Below are positions 24,489 through 37,200 of a stretch of DNA of 64,000 nt, one piece after another (positions within the stretch are counted from its first letter, which is position 1; each line of letters opens with the position of its first letter). The stretch is from Liolophura sinensis (Eukaryota; Mollusca; Polyplacophora; Chitonida; Chitonidae). The notes beneath the pieces were generated by a model, which was not told where the DNA came from, searched no databases, and was given only the letters and a program-made list of their open reading frames with translations. The translations under genes and the position numbers were made by a program. The stretch is from the NCBI RefSeq assembly GCF_032854445.1, contig NC_088302.1:18969338-19033337 (forward strand), written 5' to 3'.

Positions 24489-26002
24489 TACATGTCTTTT
24501 TTTTATTAATTATGCAGGCCTGTGTGGGTAACTTTGTGTGCACATTTGTATTCTAATTACATGCATAGTATATAGTCTTTTTCATAGTGGAAAGGCTACC
24601 GTGTATGAAGGCTGTTATTAGGCATATTACGGTAGTTTTCATATAAGCATACTTATACAGACAAGTGTCACATTCATCTGGTGCTATATGGTTCTGTACA
24701 TCAATAAACATGAACTGTCTGCTATTTTTGCACACTTGTCTCATCAACTTCAGTTGACTCTGAATAACAGTTTTTTTTACGTAATCTGAATTCTGAATCC
24801 CAGACAGAATAGACCTTTAATGAACTTTCTGATGCCAAGGAAATTGGCAGTGGACTGATAATAGGAATCCAATGGGGCCAGGGCATATAAGAGGAATCTT
24901 GAAGCTGGTATGATTATGGTGATTTTTGCATGATGGCTTCTGGAAAGTGGTAGAAAAACATGTCAATGATGTACAATCTTTTATCCCACATACAGCAGCA
25001 TTGGATTGGGTTTCAAGGCAAGGTTTTGGGGTTAATTGACAACATGGTGCTTTAATCTAGCACCGGCTTACAAAGAAAACAAAATATGTGGTGTTTTTTG
25101 TTTATTTTTATGGTTACACCTTGCCTGTAGCCCAGTGGTTCTTTCAGATACCTCATTTATATGGTCAATTCACATAACAGTGATAAATGAACATGGAGTT
25201 ATGTCATGCATAGTAGACAGAGCTCAGTCTATGTTAGGGTAGGGTAATTGACAAGTTTGATAAAAGCCAGGCCACCAACTTGTTCTCTTATCTTCAATTG
25301 GTTCTGATTAGGAGACTAAATGAGATTTGAGCTGATCATGGGTTCATGTGTCTAGTAACAGGCTGATCTACTGCCTAGAGTGGTAGTTATGTTATACAGG
25401 ACTAAGGGCAAGAATGGGAAAGTTGGGGTACTGGGTGCTTTGGAGAACCAGCCCAGGAATATATGTAGTGGATGTACAGTGTGTCTGTTAAGTAGTCCAT
25501 GCAGTTAAGCTTTACATGTAGGTATGGTAGTTTAATATGTTCTTTGCCAAGAGCTCTTTACATGCTTGCCATTTTCCTAAGGTTGTTCAAAATGTCAGAC
25601 AAATTAAGGGAGGGAGGGCCAAGCGAAAATTGTCTTAAGATCTTTGACCCAGGGGAGTGGCAAGCAGTAAGTAACTGACCCTGAGTGTCAGAGCAAGGAG
25701 TAACCTTTGGGACAGAGTTTGCACAATTCTGACAGATTCTCTCTTCTCCTCTGCCAATATTTACCCCTAACTGTCCACCCAGGATGGACACCATCTGACC
25801 ATAGCTGACAGGCAAACCTCTTAACAAGTCATCCTTGGCTACTGTCTCTAATCAATCAAACTTAAATAAGGCATAGGACATAGGATAGGTTTCCATCAGC
25901 TCCTCCTTAATTGTATGCATCACAAGGGGATTCATGTATATTGCTGAGTGGTAATTTCAGTGAATATATGTATTTCATTCATACTTCTTTCATACATGTA
26001 TA
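24489..26002. other. No gene recognised
   Basis: An 89-codon minus frame at 25558-25827 crosses a patch of higher GC and has natural-looking composition. Its start is TTG, and neither splice boundaries nor motifs are convincing, so it is left uncalled. Confidence 0.3.
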
Positions 26003-26495
26003 CATTGCTACCAGTTTTCTGTCAGCCTCACTAACCATTGCACACTTTACAGAATGATGACTATGTCTTTTATGCATTACTACCAGTTTTCTGTCAGACT
26101 CACTAACCATTGCACACTTTACAGAATGATGATGTGTCTTTTATGCATTGCTACCAGTTTTCTGTCAGCCTCACTAACCATTGTACACTTTACAGAATGA
26201 TAATGACTGTATATTTTATGCATTGCTACCAGTTTTCTGTCAGACTCACTAACCATTGCACACTTTACAGAATGATAATGACTGTATATTTTATGCATTG
26301 CTACCAGTTTTCTGTCAGCCTCACTAACCATTGCACACTTTACAGAATGATGATGTGTCTTTTATGCATTGCTACCAGTTTTCTGTCAGCCTCACCAACC
26401 ATTGCACACTTTACAGAATGATGATGACTGTATCTTTTATGCATTGCTACCAGCTTTCTGTCAGCATCACTAGTCATATTGCATACATTATGGAA
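26003..26495. repeat. 71-75 bp tandem repeat, six copies plus a partial one
   Basis: Units start with CATTGCTACCAG at 26003, 26075, 26146, 26221, 26296, 26367 and 26442. Each continues TTTTCTGTCAGCCTCACTAA and CATTGCACACTTTACAGAAT. Length varies through a short insert (GATGATGTGTC versus GATAATGACTGTATATT) before TTTTATG. Copies are very similar, so the array is young or homogenised. The 75-bp period keeps frame, giving a 103-codon plus frame and a 70-codon minus frame that are by-products. Confidence 0.97.
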
Positions 26496-27684
26496 TCTTT
26501 TTGATGGTTGATGACTTAAAGAAGAAGAAATATCATTAGTTATTTATTCATTTAATTATGACGTAGGAAGTATTTCTCAAATCTTTTATGTTGCAGATCT
26601 TAAAAATGCATTTTCAAATACATTGAAATGCTTCATTCCTTTGCCTTAGAGTAGATCAATTATTAGCAATTTAATCTACATACTTTTTCCATTTAAAGCC
26701 TGTGGAAAGTAAATTCTAAGTGGATCATCTGAGATCCATCTTCGTGGAAAACTGCGTTGAAGCTGTGGCATTTTTCAAGTGAACAAATGAAAAATAATCT
26801 GCTAAGATAATCTACCTTCATAGCCTCCCTGTGGAAGATTCTGCACTGGTTAACACTGAGTTGTGTTGGGTAAATGTGTTAGGTATATTAAGCAGGGAAA
26901 GTGTGATCTAGGTGTAGCTGACTCAGACACAATGTGATTTCAAGCTGGCTGCATGGATAATCATACCCCTGGGTTAATCTGCTCATGTTTATCTCGTTAG
27001 GCTCATTTTTTAGGACAGGTGCCCACCAGATTGTCAAAGCCTGCATGTACCTTAGCAATTGGCACAGACCATGGAAAATGGCTTCAGCTTGGAGTATTAA
27101 GTGTACCACACCAACGCTATATATAGGGTGCACTTCTTGGCCAAAAGTTGGAAGAAACAATATGAAAATTTACCTTTTCTTCAAGGTTTTGTTTGTCTTG
27201 CATCTTGAAATCGATTGCTATTCTTGAGAACCCAGTCATACCTGTACAGAAATTTTATTATCCCCTTTTCCTTATTATTATAAGTGATTCTAATGCGTTG
27301 TTGAGAACATAATTGGCTTTTGATTATATTTTTCTCCAAAAATCAAATAAGGTCTCTGTAAACAATTCTGTATGCATTTATAACCTTGCAGTCTTTCTTA
27401 ACTGGCTTTGTAAGTATAAAATTGTTCAGTTTTTATTTGCAGTTGTATATTATGAAACAGGTTTTTTAAAAAATTATTATCCTGTTTGTCAACAGACTCA
27501 ATGCGAATTTTAAGTTTTACGTGGCTAATTCAGTAAGACAAACATTCGTGAAGTAATTTAGTTGTAATGCAATGCATATACATGACAGGTGAAAAGGCAG
27601 GTTTGAACAAATTGAATTATAATGATTCACTTAGAACAGAAATGTGAACAGATGACCGGGAAACATAAGCCTTGTCATGACTTA
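26496..27684. other. No gene recognised
   Basis: Overlapping frames on both strands at 26888-27227 have no recognisable motif. No repeats were noted. Confidence 0.35.
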
Positions 27685-27835
27685 ATATTTGTGAGTTCAA
27701 ATCCAGCTCATGGTGCCTTTATCTCTTGTCGTACATGGGAAGCTCTACCGGCAATCTGCAGATGCACCATAATGCTGGCTGCCATTGTAAGAGGGAAATT
27801 TTCTTGAATGCGATGTAAAACACCAGGAAGATAAC
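27685..27835 (+). mobile_element. Diverged SINE copy
   Basis: TTTGTGAGTTCAAATCCAGC, then CATGGTGCC, then CACCATAATGCTGGCTGCCA and TTGAATGCGATGTAAAACACC follow the SINE order, but the middle block around CTGCGGATGGTCGTGGG is reduced to CTGCAGATG. The copy is old and internally deleted. Confidence 0.85.
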
Positions 27836-29764
27836 TAAATAAATGCATAACCTGATGTTTGTGATATATATAGTATTCACACATCTTAAGACTTAAAAGT
27901 TGAAAATATTACGCTCTTTTGTATGAATAATGTATAAAAACTATAATAATTATGCATGTTGACTACTGTATGTGATAAATTTGACATTTGGCATCAGTAC
28001 TACATGGAGAAGGTATTAGGTTTTAAAGCAAGAACAAAAAGAATATTCTGGAATATTTTTATTTTCAGCCTGCTTGCAGATATTTTCTTGATTATAATTT
28101 ATTTATACTGCTTTGCATAACTCAAGCCAGAAGTCTTTAGGAAATATTTTTTCATCAACAAAATATTTTGTGATACGATCAGGGTGTAATGCCTCTGTAC
28201 TTCAAAGTCTTTGATATCAGAAGCTTTTGTAAACAAGGTTGGGCAGAACTGTCAATCTTCACTTGGATGCCAATTGTACGTGTCTCTTTTTTTTATGTGC
28301 ACATTTTTTTTAGAAGATATCATAAGTTGTGGGTGGAAAACTCAAGGTGTTTTATATTGATCTTGACAAAAATTGTTTTGAGTGCCAAATAATTTTTTTT
28401 TTCTGGGTTCCTGAAAATCTGTTTAATAGGAGGACCATATGGCATTTGGGTTAACCGCACTGCTTGGAGTACATAGCATAGCGCAGGTGTAGCTTCTGTG
28501 ATCCATGCACTCCTGACAGGTCCAGGTTATCTGTGGGTGTCGAGAATCAGGGCAGGTAATGGGGCAGGGAGCAAACAGGTAAAGCTAAGATGAGCTAAAT
28601 CTGGTAAATAAAGGAATGAAGGGCTATAAATGCCCAAAACTGCAACTACCTGTACATACCATGCTTAAACCTTCCTCATTTTGAGAAAATTGAGTGATTT
28701 ATTACATAGAGCAAGTTAAAAAAACTGGAATTCCTACAAAGATTTCAGCATTTTTGTATGGTCCTTATAAAGGCTCATTTCTGACTTCTGTTTTAAAAAA
28801 AAAGCTACATTACAAAATAAACACTTACGTTCAAACAACCCCTGTGGTAACACTGAAGCCATGATTCAGACGACACTTTTGAATCACCTGTATTTCTTGG
28901 GATGAGACTTTTCACAATAGGGATACAGAACTAATGGTAACTGGATCCCTGAGTGGCAAAATGTTACTCTTCTTATTAAAAGGTGAAACAAATGACAATC
29001 CCATTAAGGACAATTTTGTGTTTAAGTGCATCTGGTTTGTTTACTAAAATCAGTTGTAAAATACACACGTATCCATCTATGATACTAAAGAAGAAAATTG
29101 ATAATAATGCAATATAATTCTTAAGGGCAAGTGTAGAAATACAACCTACAGATCTGTAAAAAACAAGCACAAATTCAGAAAAACTGCGACAGAAAGTTGA
29201 TGTCATCTGGTCCTCATTCCTTGTTAAGTGAATAGCCCTTGGTAGAGGACAGGATGTCTAACATAATTGAGCGATGGATCATGGCGGACAGGCAGACAGA
29301 CATACTGTCTTGTGGAGCTGCTTGCTGCAGACAAAAAAAAAAGTGTTTCATAAACTGTGTTGGATTTCAGTACAAAATGGCACTAACTCAGGTACTACTG
29401 TATCAAACAGGTAGCTCTTATCATTTTTTTTTTTTTTTGAAAACTGTCAGATTCTCCAGTGACCATTATCAAAGCACAGTCTTGTGAATATTGACTTTTG
29501 TTAACATTTCTCTGATTTTCACTACCATGTTGAAAGCCCATGCAATATTTCTTTGGTTCGCTTTTGGTGGAACCCCCAGGCTGTATTTTTGTGCCTTTGA
29601 AGCCGGTGGGTCTTGATTTTCTCAATGAAGAGTGTTGGGGAAAAAAGGTGGTAATCAGGACCAGCTAATTGGAGGAACAGAAGAAAGGCTGTTTTCTTCA
29701 TTAGCTGGGACAGTGGTGAAGACATAAGGATAACAAGTAACCATGCCCAATGCATCGGCCTCAC
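27836..29764. other. No gene recognised
   Basis: AT-rich, with several T/A homopolymer runs (for example 29424-29437). Frames at 29395-29764 minus run into the exon candidate at 29765 and are not called separately. Confidence 0.3.
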
Positions 29765-29854
29765 CTGGGGGCTGCTGAGCTAGAGCAGCGTTAACAACTT
29801 CAACAGGTGTTTTCTGTCTTACACCTGAGGCACTGACGACTTTGACATAGCATT
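29765..29854 (-). CDS. Candidate internal coding exon, 90 nt, phase 1-1
   Basis: On the minus strand a pyrimidine-rich acceptor, GACTCTCCTCCTAG, precedes AATGCTATGTC, and the exon ends at CCCCCAG|GTGAGG, a good donor. Between them one frame is open across the whole 90 nt. It reads CYVKVVSASG at the start and AALAQQPP at the end, with a charged middle (RQKTPVEVV). Both boundaries fall after the first codon position, so the exon is symmetric and could be skipped without a frameshift. It is more GC-rich than its surroundings. I do not recognise the family. It lies upstream, in minus-strand sense, of the signal-peptide exon at 1152, so the two cannot be consecutive parts of a transcript starting there. 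The frame also stays open past the donor, which weakens the call. Confidence 0.35.
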
Positions 29855-29883
29855 CTAGGAGGAGAGTCAATGAGCTATAGAAG

Positions 29884-29927
29884 TGAAACAGTTGTGCTTC
29901 TCTTTCAGCATATCCAAAATGGCTGAC
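29884..29927 (+). repeat. Left arm of a perfect 44-bp inverted repeat
   Basis: The arm begins TGAAACAGTTGTGCTTC and ends CCAAAATGGCTGAC. Its exact reverse complement lies at 30323-30366. It ends immediately before the 393-bp unit and lies 30 bp from the acceptor side of the exon candidate at 29765-29854. Confidence 0.95.
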
Positions 29928-30320
29928 ATGTTAAAATCTTAGTTATTAATGTTTAGCTTTCTGTTAAAGAAATGAGTATATGTGTATGGCAGTAAAATAT
30001 CATCAACATATTCATATAGATTTTCTCTTTAAGTATAAAACTGATAAGGCTAATATCTTGACCTTTGGGTCTCTGCCCTGTGACAGGATGAGGCTTGTGG
30101 GTGGGCTGTGCTTGTGGGTGGCGCTTAATAAGAGAAATTGGTGAAAAGGATGTGAATCTTTACTCATGTGACTTTACATCAGAGAGTAAATTTACTGAAC
30201 TTATTGACCTTAGTCTTCCAAAAAAAAAAAAAAAATCTGAAATTACTTGCTTTAAAGTAGTTCATCATTTGATATATAAAACTTAATATTGCTATGTGAA
30301 TATTTTTTTTTCCATATCTC
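29928..30320 (+). repeat. 393-bp dispersed direct repeat, copy 1 (enclosed by inverted arms)
   Basis: The unit runs from ATGTTAAAATCTTAG to CCATATCTC and recurs at 32365-32757, also 393 bp, same orientation, well above 90% identical by eye. Its first 30 bp are the most diverged part. It contains a GT-rich patch (GGCTTGTGGGTGGGCTGTG), a poly-A run near 30220-30235 and no coding frame. No target duplication or transposon end is recognised. Confidence 0.9.
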
Positions 30321-30322
30321 TA

Positions 30323-30366
30323 GTCAGCCATTTTGGATATGCTGAAAGAGAAGCACAACTGTTTCA
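30323..30366 (-). repeat. Right arm of the perfect 44-bp inverted repeat
   Basis: Exact reverse complement of 29884-29927. Together the arms would bracket a 483-bp fold-back unit. Sequence outside the arms shows no target-site duplication. Confidence 0.95.
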
Positions 30367-32364
30367 AACACTTTTATCTTCCAGTAATGAGTTGATGCCC
30401 ACAGTTGGGGGCAGCAACTGCCTTCAGTGTTAGGTAGCCAGCCGGGTGGTAATCAGATGTGCGCATTTTAGTTTTTTTTTGAAATATTTATTTAGTGCCT
30501 TTAATCTGCAGAAAAAAATGGTTCAATCCACAGACTTTCCATATATTTTTCAAAATACATTCATTAAGACCCAGTTTGCTAAATGGCATGAATTTGCATA
30601 GATTGATGCTTTTTGGTTTATATGATATTCTTTGTCAATATTTTATTAAGATTTACAGAATACATGTTTAATTTTATTACTGCGTGATTGCATTCCTAGG
30701 CGGTTCCATTAATAATGTAGTAATATATTAATTTTATTTCAGTCCCCTTTTTGCTTATCTGTTATAAAATTAATTTCGCATAAAAATAGCAACTGTAGCT
30801 ATTGAACTGATGATGCATTTAATGTGTACGCACGTGTCTCGCAGTGGAAAGTTCCCGTCAAAAACGTTGTTGTAATAATGGTTCCACATGTTAAGATTTA
30901 CCAACACTTCATCCTGGATTCATGTTTGCACTAAAGCACACAAGGATGCAGGGGAAGTTGTGGTAAAACGATCATGTCTTGTTACCTAAAATTATCCCCA
31001 CCTGCAAACCAAATGTACTTGTATCCTTTTCTCTAAAAACGCATGTGTTCAAAACATTGAATTGATAGTTTTTCTTTTATTCCATGGTTCACACTGTGAA
31101 TTATTTCCAGCTTGTCTTGATAGTTGAAGTAATATATGCATGCACAAATAGATATTACTGTATTTCACCTGAAGTTTGGCAGTTTTTAATGATTCAGATT
31201 GATTGATCCAAACTTATAGGGCAACTTAAGTTTGATTCAGGAATCCTTAAGCTCTGGCATCAAAATTGTCATTATTGGACCTTTTTGTACTTCTGCATGT
31301 GCATTTTGACCTACCGAGCTTTAGGTGAAATACAGTATTTGTTGAAATCCAGGCTTATCATAGTGTAAGATGAAGCAGGTTTAAACCCAGTTTTGTTGTC
31401 TTCATCTTTCCCCATCCTGAAGTAGCATACCAGACTTCTTGTCCCTCTTAATCATCAAACCAAACATGAGGCCCACTGTCATATACGTGAATTAGAGGAA
31501 AAAACACCGTCAAAATGACCAATTTTTATCACTTTAAGAATGACTCAAGTCAAAATTGAACCTGGGAATCTCTGATGGAAGGAATACAATTTAATGACTA
31601 ATAAGTTTTTGTACTGGTAGTTCATGTATTCTCTCCAGTCTTTATAAACCGAACCTTTAGTAATTCCCAGCTAAGCTACCTGAGATTGTTCAAAGACCTA
31701 CATGTACAGTAGGCACATTTTATTTTTGTTCATGAATGAAGGGTGTCAGAAGCACATGTACATGTACAGTCATCAAGCTTGCCGATATGTACAGGATGTG
31801 TAGCCTACTGTATGTTACTAATATAGCATTAAGTGTTTACCACAATTTCCCTCCTAAATGTGTGACTATTCAGAAGTCTCCGGAATATAATCCACACCTT
31901 ATAGTATTATGTAACAGAGCTTTGTTGTGAAATATGTAAATATTTGGCCTTTTTTTTGAAGTTACATGTCTGGGACTTCGCTTGACCACCAATATTACGT
32001 ATAAGTACTTACAATTTACAAGTCGAATTTTAATTTTTCTTCTAAGCTTTTTTTCTTCTTTTTTTTTTTTTTTAAATTCCTTTCCTGTTCACTTACCCAT
32101 GACATTTATAAGTGTAGTGAAAGTAATACCCTCAAGTGTAACATTAAACACTGATTACTTAGTCAATCCTGAAGCTTAGAAATTATCCAATACAGGCTAT
32201 GTAATCCCATGTAGTCAAATTATAAAGATTTAGCAAATTGCATCCAAATACTGATGATGGATAAATTGCATTTAAATGATGGTGGTTTTATATACTTATA
32301 CACGTATATATGGGATTAATATGAGTTAATGAAGAATTAGGGATTGAGACTGAAATTTACAAAA
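30367..32364. other. No gene recognised; spacer between the two 393-bp repeats
   Basis: AT-rich, with ACATGTACATGTACAG words near 31755 and a T run near 32061-32073. Nothing coding is visible. Confidence 0.35.
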
Positions 32365-32757
32365 ATGTTAAAATCTTAGCTGTAAATGTTTACAGAATTC
32401 TGTTAAAGAAATGAGTATATGTGTATGGCAGTAAAATATCATCAACATATTCATATAGATTATCTCTTAAGTATAAAACTGATGAGGCTAATATCTTGAC
32501 CTTTGGGTCTCTGCCCTGTAACAGGATGGGGCTTGTGGGTGGGGTGTGCTTGTGGGTGGCTCTTAATGAGAGGAAATTTTTGAAAAGGATGTGAATCTTT
32601 ACTCATGTGACTTTACATCAGAGAGTAAATTTACTGAACTTATTGACCTTAGTCTTCCAAAAAAAAAAAAAATTCTGAAATTACTTACCTTAAAATAGTT
32701 CATCATTTGTTATATAAAACTTAATATTGCTATGTGAATATTTTTTTTCCATATCTC
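32365..32757 (+). repeat. 393-bp dispersed direct repeat, copy 2 (no inverted arms)
   Basis: Matches 29928-30320 end to end with a few substitutions and small indels that cancel out. The flanks are unrelated to the 44-bp arms of copy 1, so the direct repeat and the inverted arms have different histories. Confidence 0.9.
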
Positions 32758-32951
32758 GCTTGCCTAAGTTTGTTTGTTTTGTACAAGGTGGTAATTTTTT
32801 TTCTTCTTATTTTCTCGAACTTTTACAGTCCACCAGACCAGCAAATTTAGGTATAACCATCATATATGTCCACAGTGTAGTGCAAGTGGCCATGATCATT
32901 CATTCATTCATTCCAACAAGGGTCTGAGCTAGCTGTATTGAAGGCTTCCAC

Positions 32952-33164
32952 TATGTTTTCGTATGTTCCAACATTTTCGTATGTTTATTCAGTCATATTC
33001 TGAAGGCATTATTGTGTGTAGATTGATAATATTATACTTTTTGTGATGCCCTGAAACTGATCAATCCATCCAATGTAGTTTTATCTCAAAATCAATTTAA
33101 AAATGTGCATAAATTGCACTGAAAGTCGCTCTTTCATACGTGAAAAGGTTGAAGAATAAAGGTA
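32952..33164 (+). mobile_element. MITE-like element family M, copy 2
   Basis: CTGAAGGCATTAT, then TTTTATCTCAAAATCAATTT, then AAAAATGTGCATAAATTGCA and GTGAAAAGGTTGAAGAATAA, ending GGTA, align in order with 24332-24488. It carries an extra block of about 50 bp near 33020-33075. The left end (GTTCCAACATTTTCGTATG) is a diverged inverse of the right end. Confidence 0.6.
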
Positions 33165-34855
33165 TAATACATTGGGATTGAGTATGCTTTTTTATCCCTA
33201 AAATGTTAAAACTTTGATGTATAAATACATTTACTGTGCTCACCATTACAGCTAATGACCTTAATTAGCACATTGCCGTAGGCCTATGTTGAAGTCTGTA
33301 TACAGGGTATTGTAGAGGACTACATGTATATGTCATCATGATGGAAAATGTAAAGTCTACAGTCTTATACAAAAGTTACATGAAAACTGCAAGCATAAGC
33401 TGGAGAGAAGAAATCTGTTGAATAACAGGATTGTGCAAAGGTAATGCTAAATGTGGAGCCAGGAAGCCATTGTTATCAAGGCTATTATATGAAATAAACT
33501 TACATGTAATTTGAATTGAAGGAGACGATACATATGTAAATGTGTGCATTGGTCATGATTTTGTTCTCACAATTTGTCCAGAAAAATGTGACATTTGAAA
33601 TTTAACACAGAAAAACCACAATGTTGCAAAAAGCTCATTTAGTCCATTTACCCTTTTTTTTATACAAATGTCTGATACAGTGGCTGCTGGGTATAAATTA
33701 TATCTGGTCAGTTTTTGTGAAGAGAAAATAAAAAAGCTTGGTCTAATAGAGATGAGGAAGATGTTATATATATATATACTTGCAAGTCCATGTGATGTAC
33801 TGTTGCATTTACAGTGATGGAAATGACTGGATTGGTGGATTGTCATGCCAACATGTAATTGTAGTATGTGTCAAGCAAAACATTTACCCGTACTAACTGT
33901 ATCTTACAAATTACGGGAAAGTTCATAGGTCACTGTTTTTATAGCATGAACGCATCACTGAATTTTCACCATAAACGTTTGTCAATAGAAATAGGCTGAG
34001 CGTGGTAAGCTTAGTTTACTAGTACCGTTTGGATTTGATTTTTCTTAGCAGCTTGTTATAACTGTAAACATTGGCAATTTGTCCAAAATTTTTACTTTAT
34101 TGACTGGATATGATTGCATTATTTGATTGCTCGCAATGTTTCCCATTTTATAGGGTAAGTAAACAATATTAGTATCAAAGTAGCATACTTTTGACTACAT
34201 TATTGTTTAAAATCTCATTCCGCATCACTTCGAGATATTAAAATTGGAAGGCACATGGATGTTCCCGTAAATAAACCAGGCACAGCTGTCAATTTATATT
34301 GACACGGACATATTTCAGTGCCATTTTCCAATGGAATACTTGTGTTTAGAGTTAAGGCTGGCTTATATAATGAAGTCCAGTCATATTTTTATGGAAACGG
34401 TTTGTGTATTTGTTAATACCTTATTCACCCTGCCCATGTTAACAACCCCCCCCCCCCCCCTCCACTCCACTGCATGCACAAAATACTCACCACCACCACT
34501 GCCTTCATCCAGTTAGCTGGGAGGTGTGCAGTGAAAGAAAGAGGAAAAATAGAAATGACACATTCAGTTGTAAAGTATCAATCCCAAAATAAATATCTTA
34601 CAGGAGTATTATTAAAAAAATGAATTAAAAGTTTAGCTGAAAAACATAAATAACTAAAAAGACAAACATATTTATAAGCCTGAAACATTTCAAATTTTAC
34701 ATATACAATGTGTTCTTTCTTGATCATTCTGCTAAAATGTTGATCTTGCCCAAAGTTGACTGAAATTACCAAATACAGCATTAAACACCATTATGGACCT
34801 AACAAATAAAATATCTTAAAGCTGTTACATTTTGCAGTTATGATGCAAGATTTTA
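33165..34855. other. No gene recognised
   Basis: Includes a (TA)n run at about 33765 and a 15-bp C run at 34446-34460 followed by CCACTCCACTGC. The plus frame at 34331-34516 crosses the C run and is not coding. Confidence 0.35.
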
Positions 34856-35065
34856 CCCATGACTATTTTGCACAATTGGCTTGATTCTGACAGTTCTATT
34901 GACCTTAGGTACATGTTTTGAGGTGTGTTTTAATTCAAAGGTGTGAAGGTAGCAAGAATGATATCCCCTTCTGGAAAAATGTAAGTTTTAGCACAAAGAG
35001 TAATATTTTGTAACATTTACATGCCTCTAAAATGTCCTTTTTGAGCGACATTTTAGATCATTTAC
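34856..35065 (+). repeat. Dispersed repeat family D, copy 3
   Basis: CCATGACTATTTTGCACAAT, CTTGATTCTGACAGTTCTAT, AAGTTTTAGCACAAAGAGTA, then TGCCTCTAAAATGTCC and ACATTTTAGATCATTT line up in order with 50530-50715. This pair is the clearest evidence that the family is real. Confidence 0.65.
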
Positions 35066-37200
35066 CATAAGTGTTTGAAAGGAGAAAAAAATTACAATAT
35101 TATGAGACAGGTGAACAGGTTTTTCTGCTACAATGTACAAATTGTAGGATAAATGTTGGTATATAGGCTGCATACAGTTTTGATGTGAATTGTAGTTTAT
35201 CACTTCAAGATATAACAGTGTGTCCATTAGTACATATGCATTGTGTCATGTCTATAGGTACAGACAGGGTTAAGATCCCAGAATGCCCCTGTATATATAG
35301 ACAACTCGATTCTGTTGACAAGATGCATTAGAGAGCAAGTGTTAGGGGCGATCAATTTCTGCTACATGGAGCCCTTTGTGTGTCCTGTCAGTCCCTGATG
35401 ATGGAATATTTACCTCCAAATTAGTTAACAGTCCATTAGGCCAGATGTATGTGGTACAAACATGCAGAAGAACGTTGTATACATTGATACAGATGGATAT
35501 ACACACTGCAAGGGGTGATGTGTAAAGAGATACCGGCGTTGGCATGAAGGAAATGACATACGAATATGTAATAGTCCCAGAAACAGAGATAAACCTTGTC
35601 GAACTCCCAGAAACCTAAAGAGAGGAAGACAGATGGAAGACAACATCTGCTAAATGAAAATTTTGGGTTCCCAGCAGTGACTATAATCTTTGTGTTCATG
35701 CATGTATGGCCTTGGTAAATTCAAACCACATTTGTACCTTCTAACCATAAACATATTATTAGATAGGACCAGCAATTGTGTAAGATACATTGTCTGTCTG
35801 TCTGTCAGTCAGTTGGTCAGTATTTTACATCGTATCTTTCAACATCAGCCAATCACTTGAGGAGGGTTTGGAGTGCAGGATGAAATCAACTTCTCGCAGG
35901 TTTTTACCGACCGCTATTGCAAATTTGCACCATTCTTTACTCTCTTTTTTTGCCTGGAAACCACTTTGGTTAATGTTTTGGTACTCTGGAGCTGCTGGCT
36001 GTGCTGGATAGTTCTGAAGTCATTTGATAGTGTTATATGGAGCTATGTCTGACATGTAAGTATTATTTAGTGGCCCCATACTTCTGTCATGTTAAATGAA
36101 ACTCCTAATGATGTAGGCGTGGCAATTTCCTTCACCCTGTTCGTTCTCATGACCGTGACCCTCCCACTTCCGCACCCATCTTCATCTCTTTTATTCTGTG
36201 GTTGCTCTTAACCCTCCTACCCTGTTAGTTTGTCTGCACTGCGGTGTTAATGTCAATTTCTTATACACTATCATACCTAATAATTGAACATATTAATAAA
36301 AAATTAACATCATTTGGAAAAAAAATGGTAGTGATCCTTTTCCCTGTGTACATTTACATCTGTCTTTCCAATTTAGAAACTTTATTTACTCTGGTAAGAC
36401 TTTTTAAAATTTTCAGCTTTAAGGAAGAGGAAAGAATTTTAGAGGATTTACTGTAGATGCTGCCATTTTTTATTAACCAGGTAGATGTGGAACAGAAACT
36501 CTGCAGGGGGCTTAGTTAGCATCTGGCCATCAGGAACAGCTGGTCCTTAACTATCACAGAGAGGAAAAGCAGACGATCCTTTTTTTTCTCAGAGATTGTT
36601 TGTGGTTGTTTTGATAAATCATATGTACAAAGTAGAGCTTCCTGTGTGACCTCTGTATGAACATTTTAAATTGAGTAGGATGTGCATGTACAATGTATAT
36701 ATGAAGATAACTACATTGCATACAGTGAAACTTGCATTGGTTATCACCTCTCTTGCTAGTTCCTAATTAAGGTGGAACTGAAGTCTTATTGTTATCTGTT
36801 CCACTTATATATTTCTGCTTGTCAAAGCCAGTTAATCCAAAGCGGTGTTAATATCTGTTATCTTACTGTTATAGGAGGCTGTTGCATACTGCATGAGGAG
36901 GCTGCTTTAACCTATAGGAGATCACATGCACAAGCAAACGGTGTTAAGTTTAGTGTGGACTAAACTACATTAGTCATGCATTAGAATGAGAATGGTGCTA
37001 AGATCCAATTAGGGTGATCCGCAAGTGTAAACTGTCTATGAAAAATTAAATATGGACAGCATCATGGACCTGAGCAAGAATCACACGAAAGTCTTAAATG
37101 GAGAATAGATCTGAATAAACTGTCCTTGTGGAAGCAAGTTTTGGATAAGTGGCCAAGGGTGGCCCATTTTCATATCTAAATGCCACAAAAAAAAAGTTTA
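35066..37200. other. No gene recognised
   Basis: Three overlapping minus frames at 35342-35699 cover the same DNA in different registers, so at most one could be real and none shows a motif. A short (TCTG)n run lies near 35790. Confidence 0.35.

Noticed and set aside
25558-25827. An 89-codon minus frame in a GC-richer patch
   Set aside because: The start is TTG, and the donor and acceptor candidates do not agree with one frame. Not strong enough to list as coding.
35342-35699. A minus-strand gene in one of three overlapping frames
   Set aside because: All three registers are open over the same stretch, which indicates a chance lack of stops.
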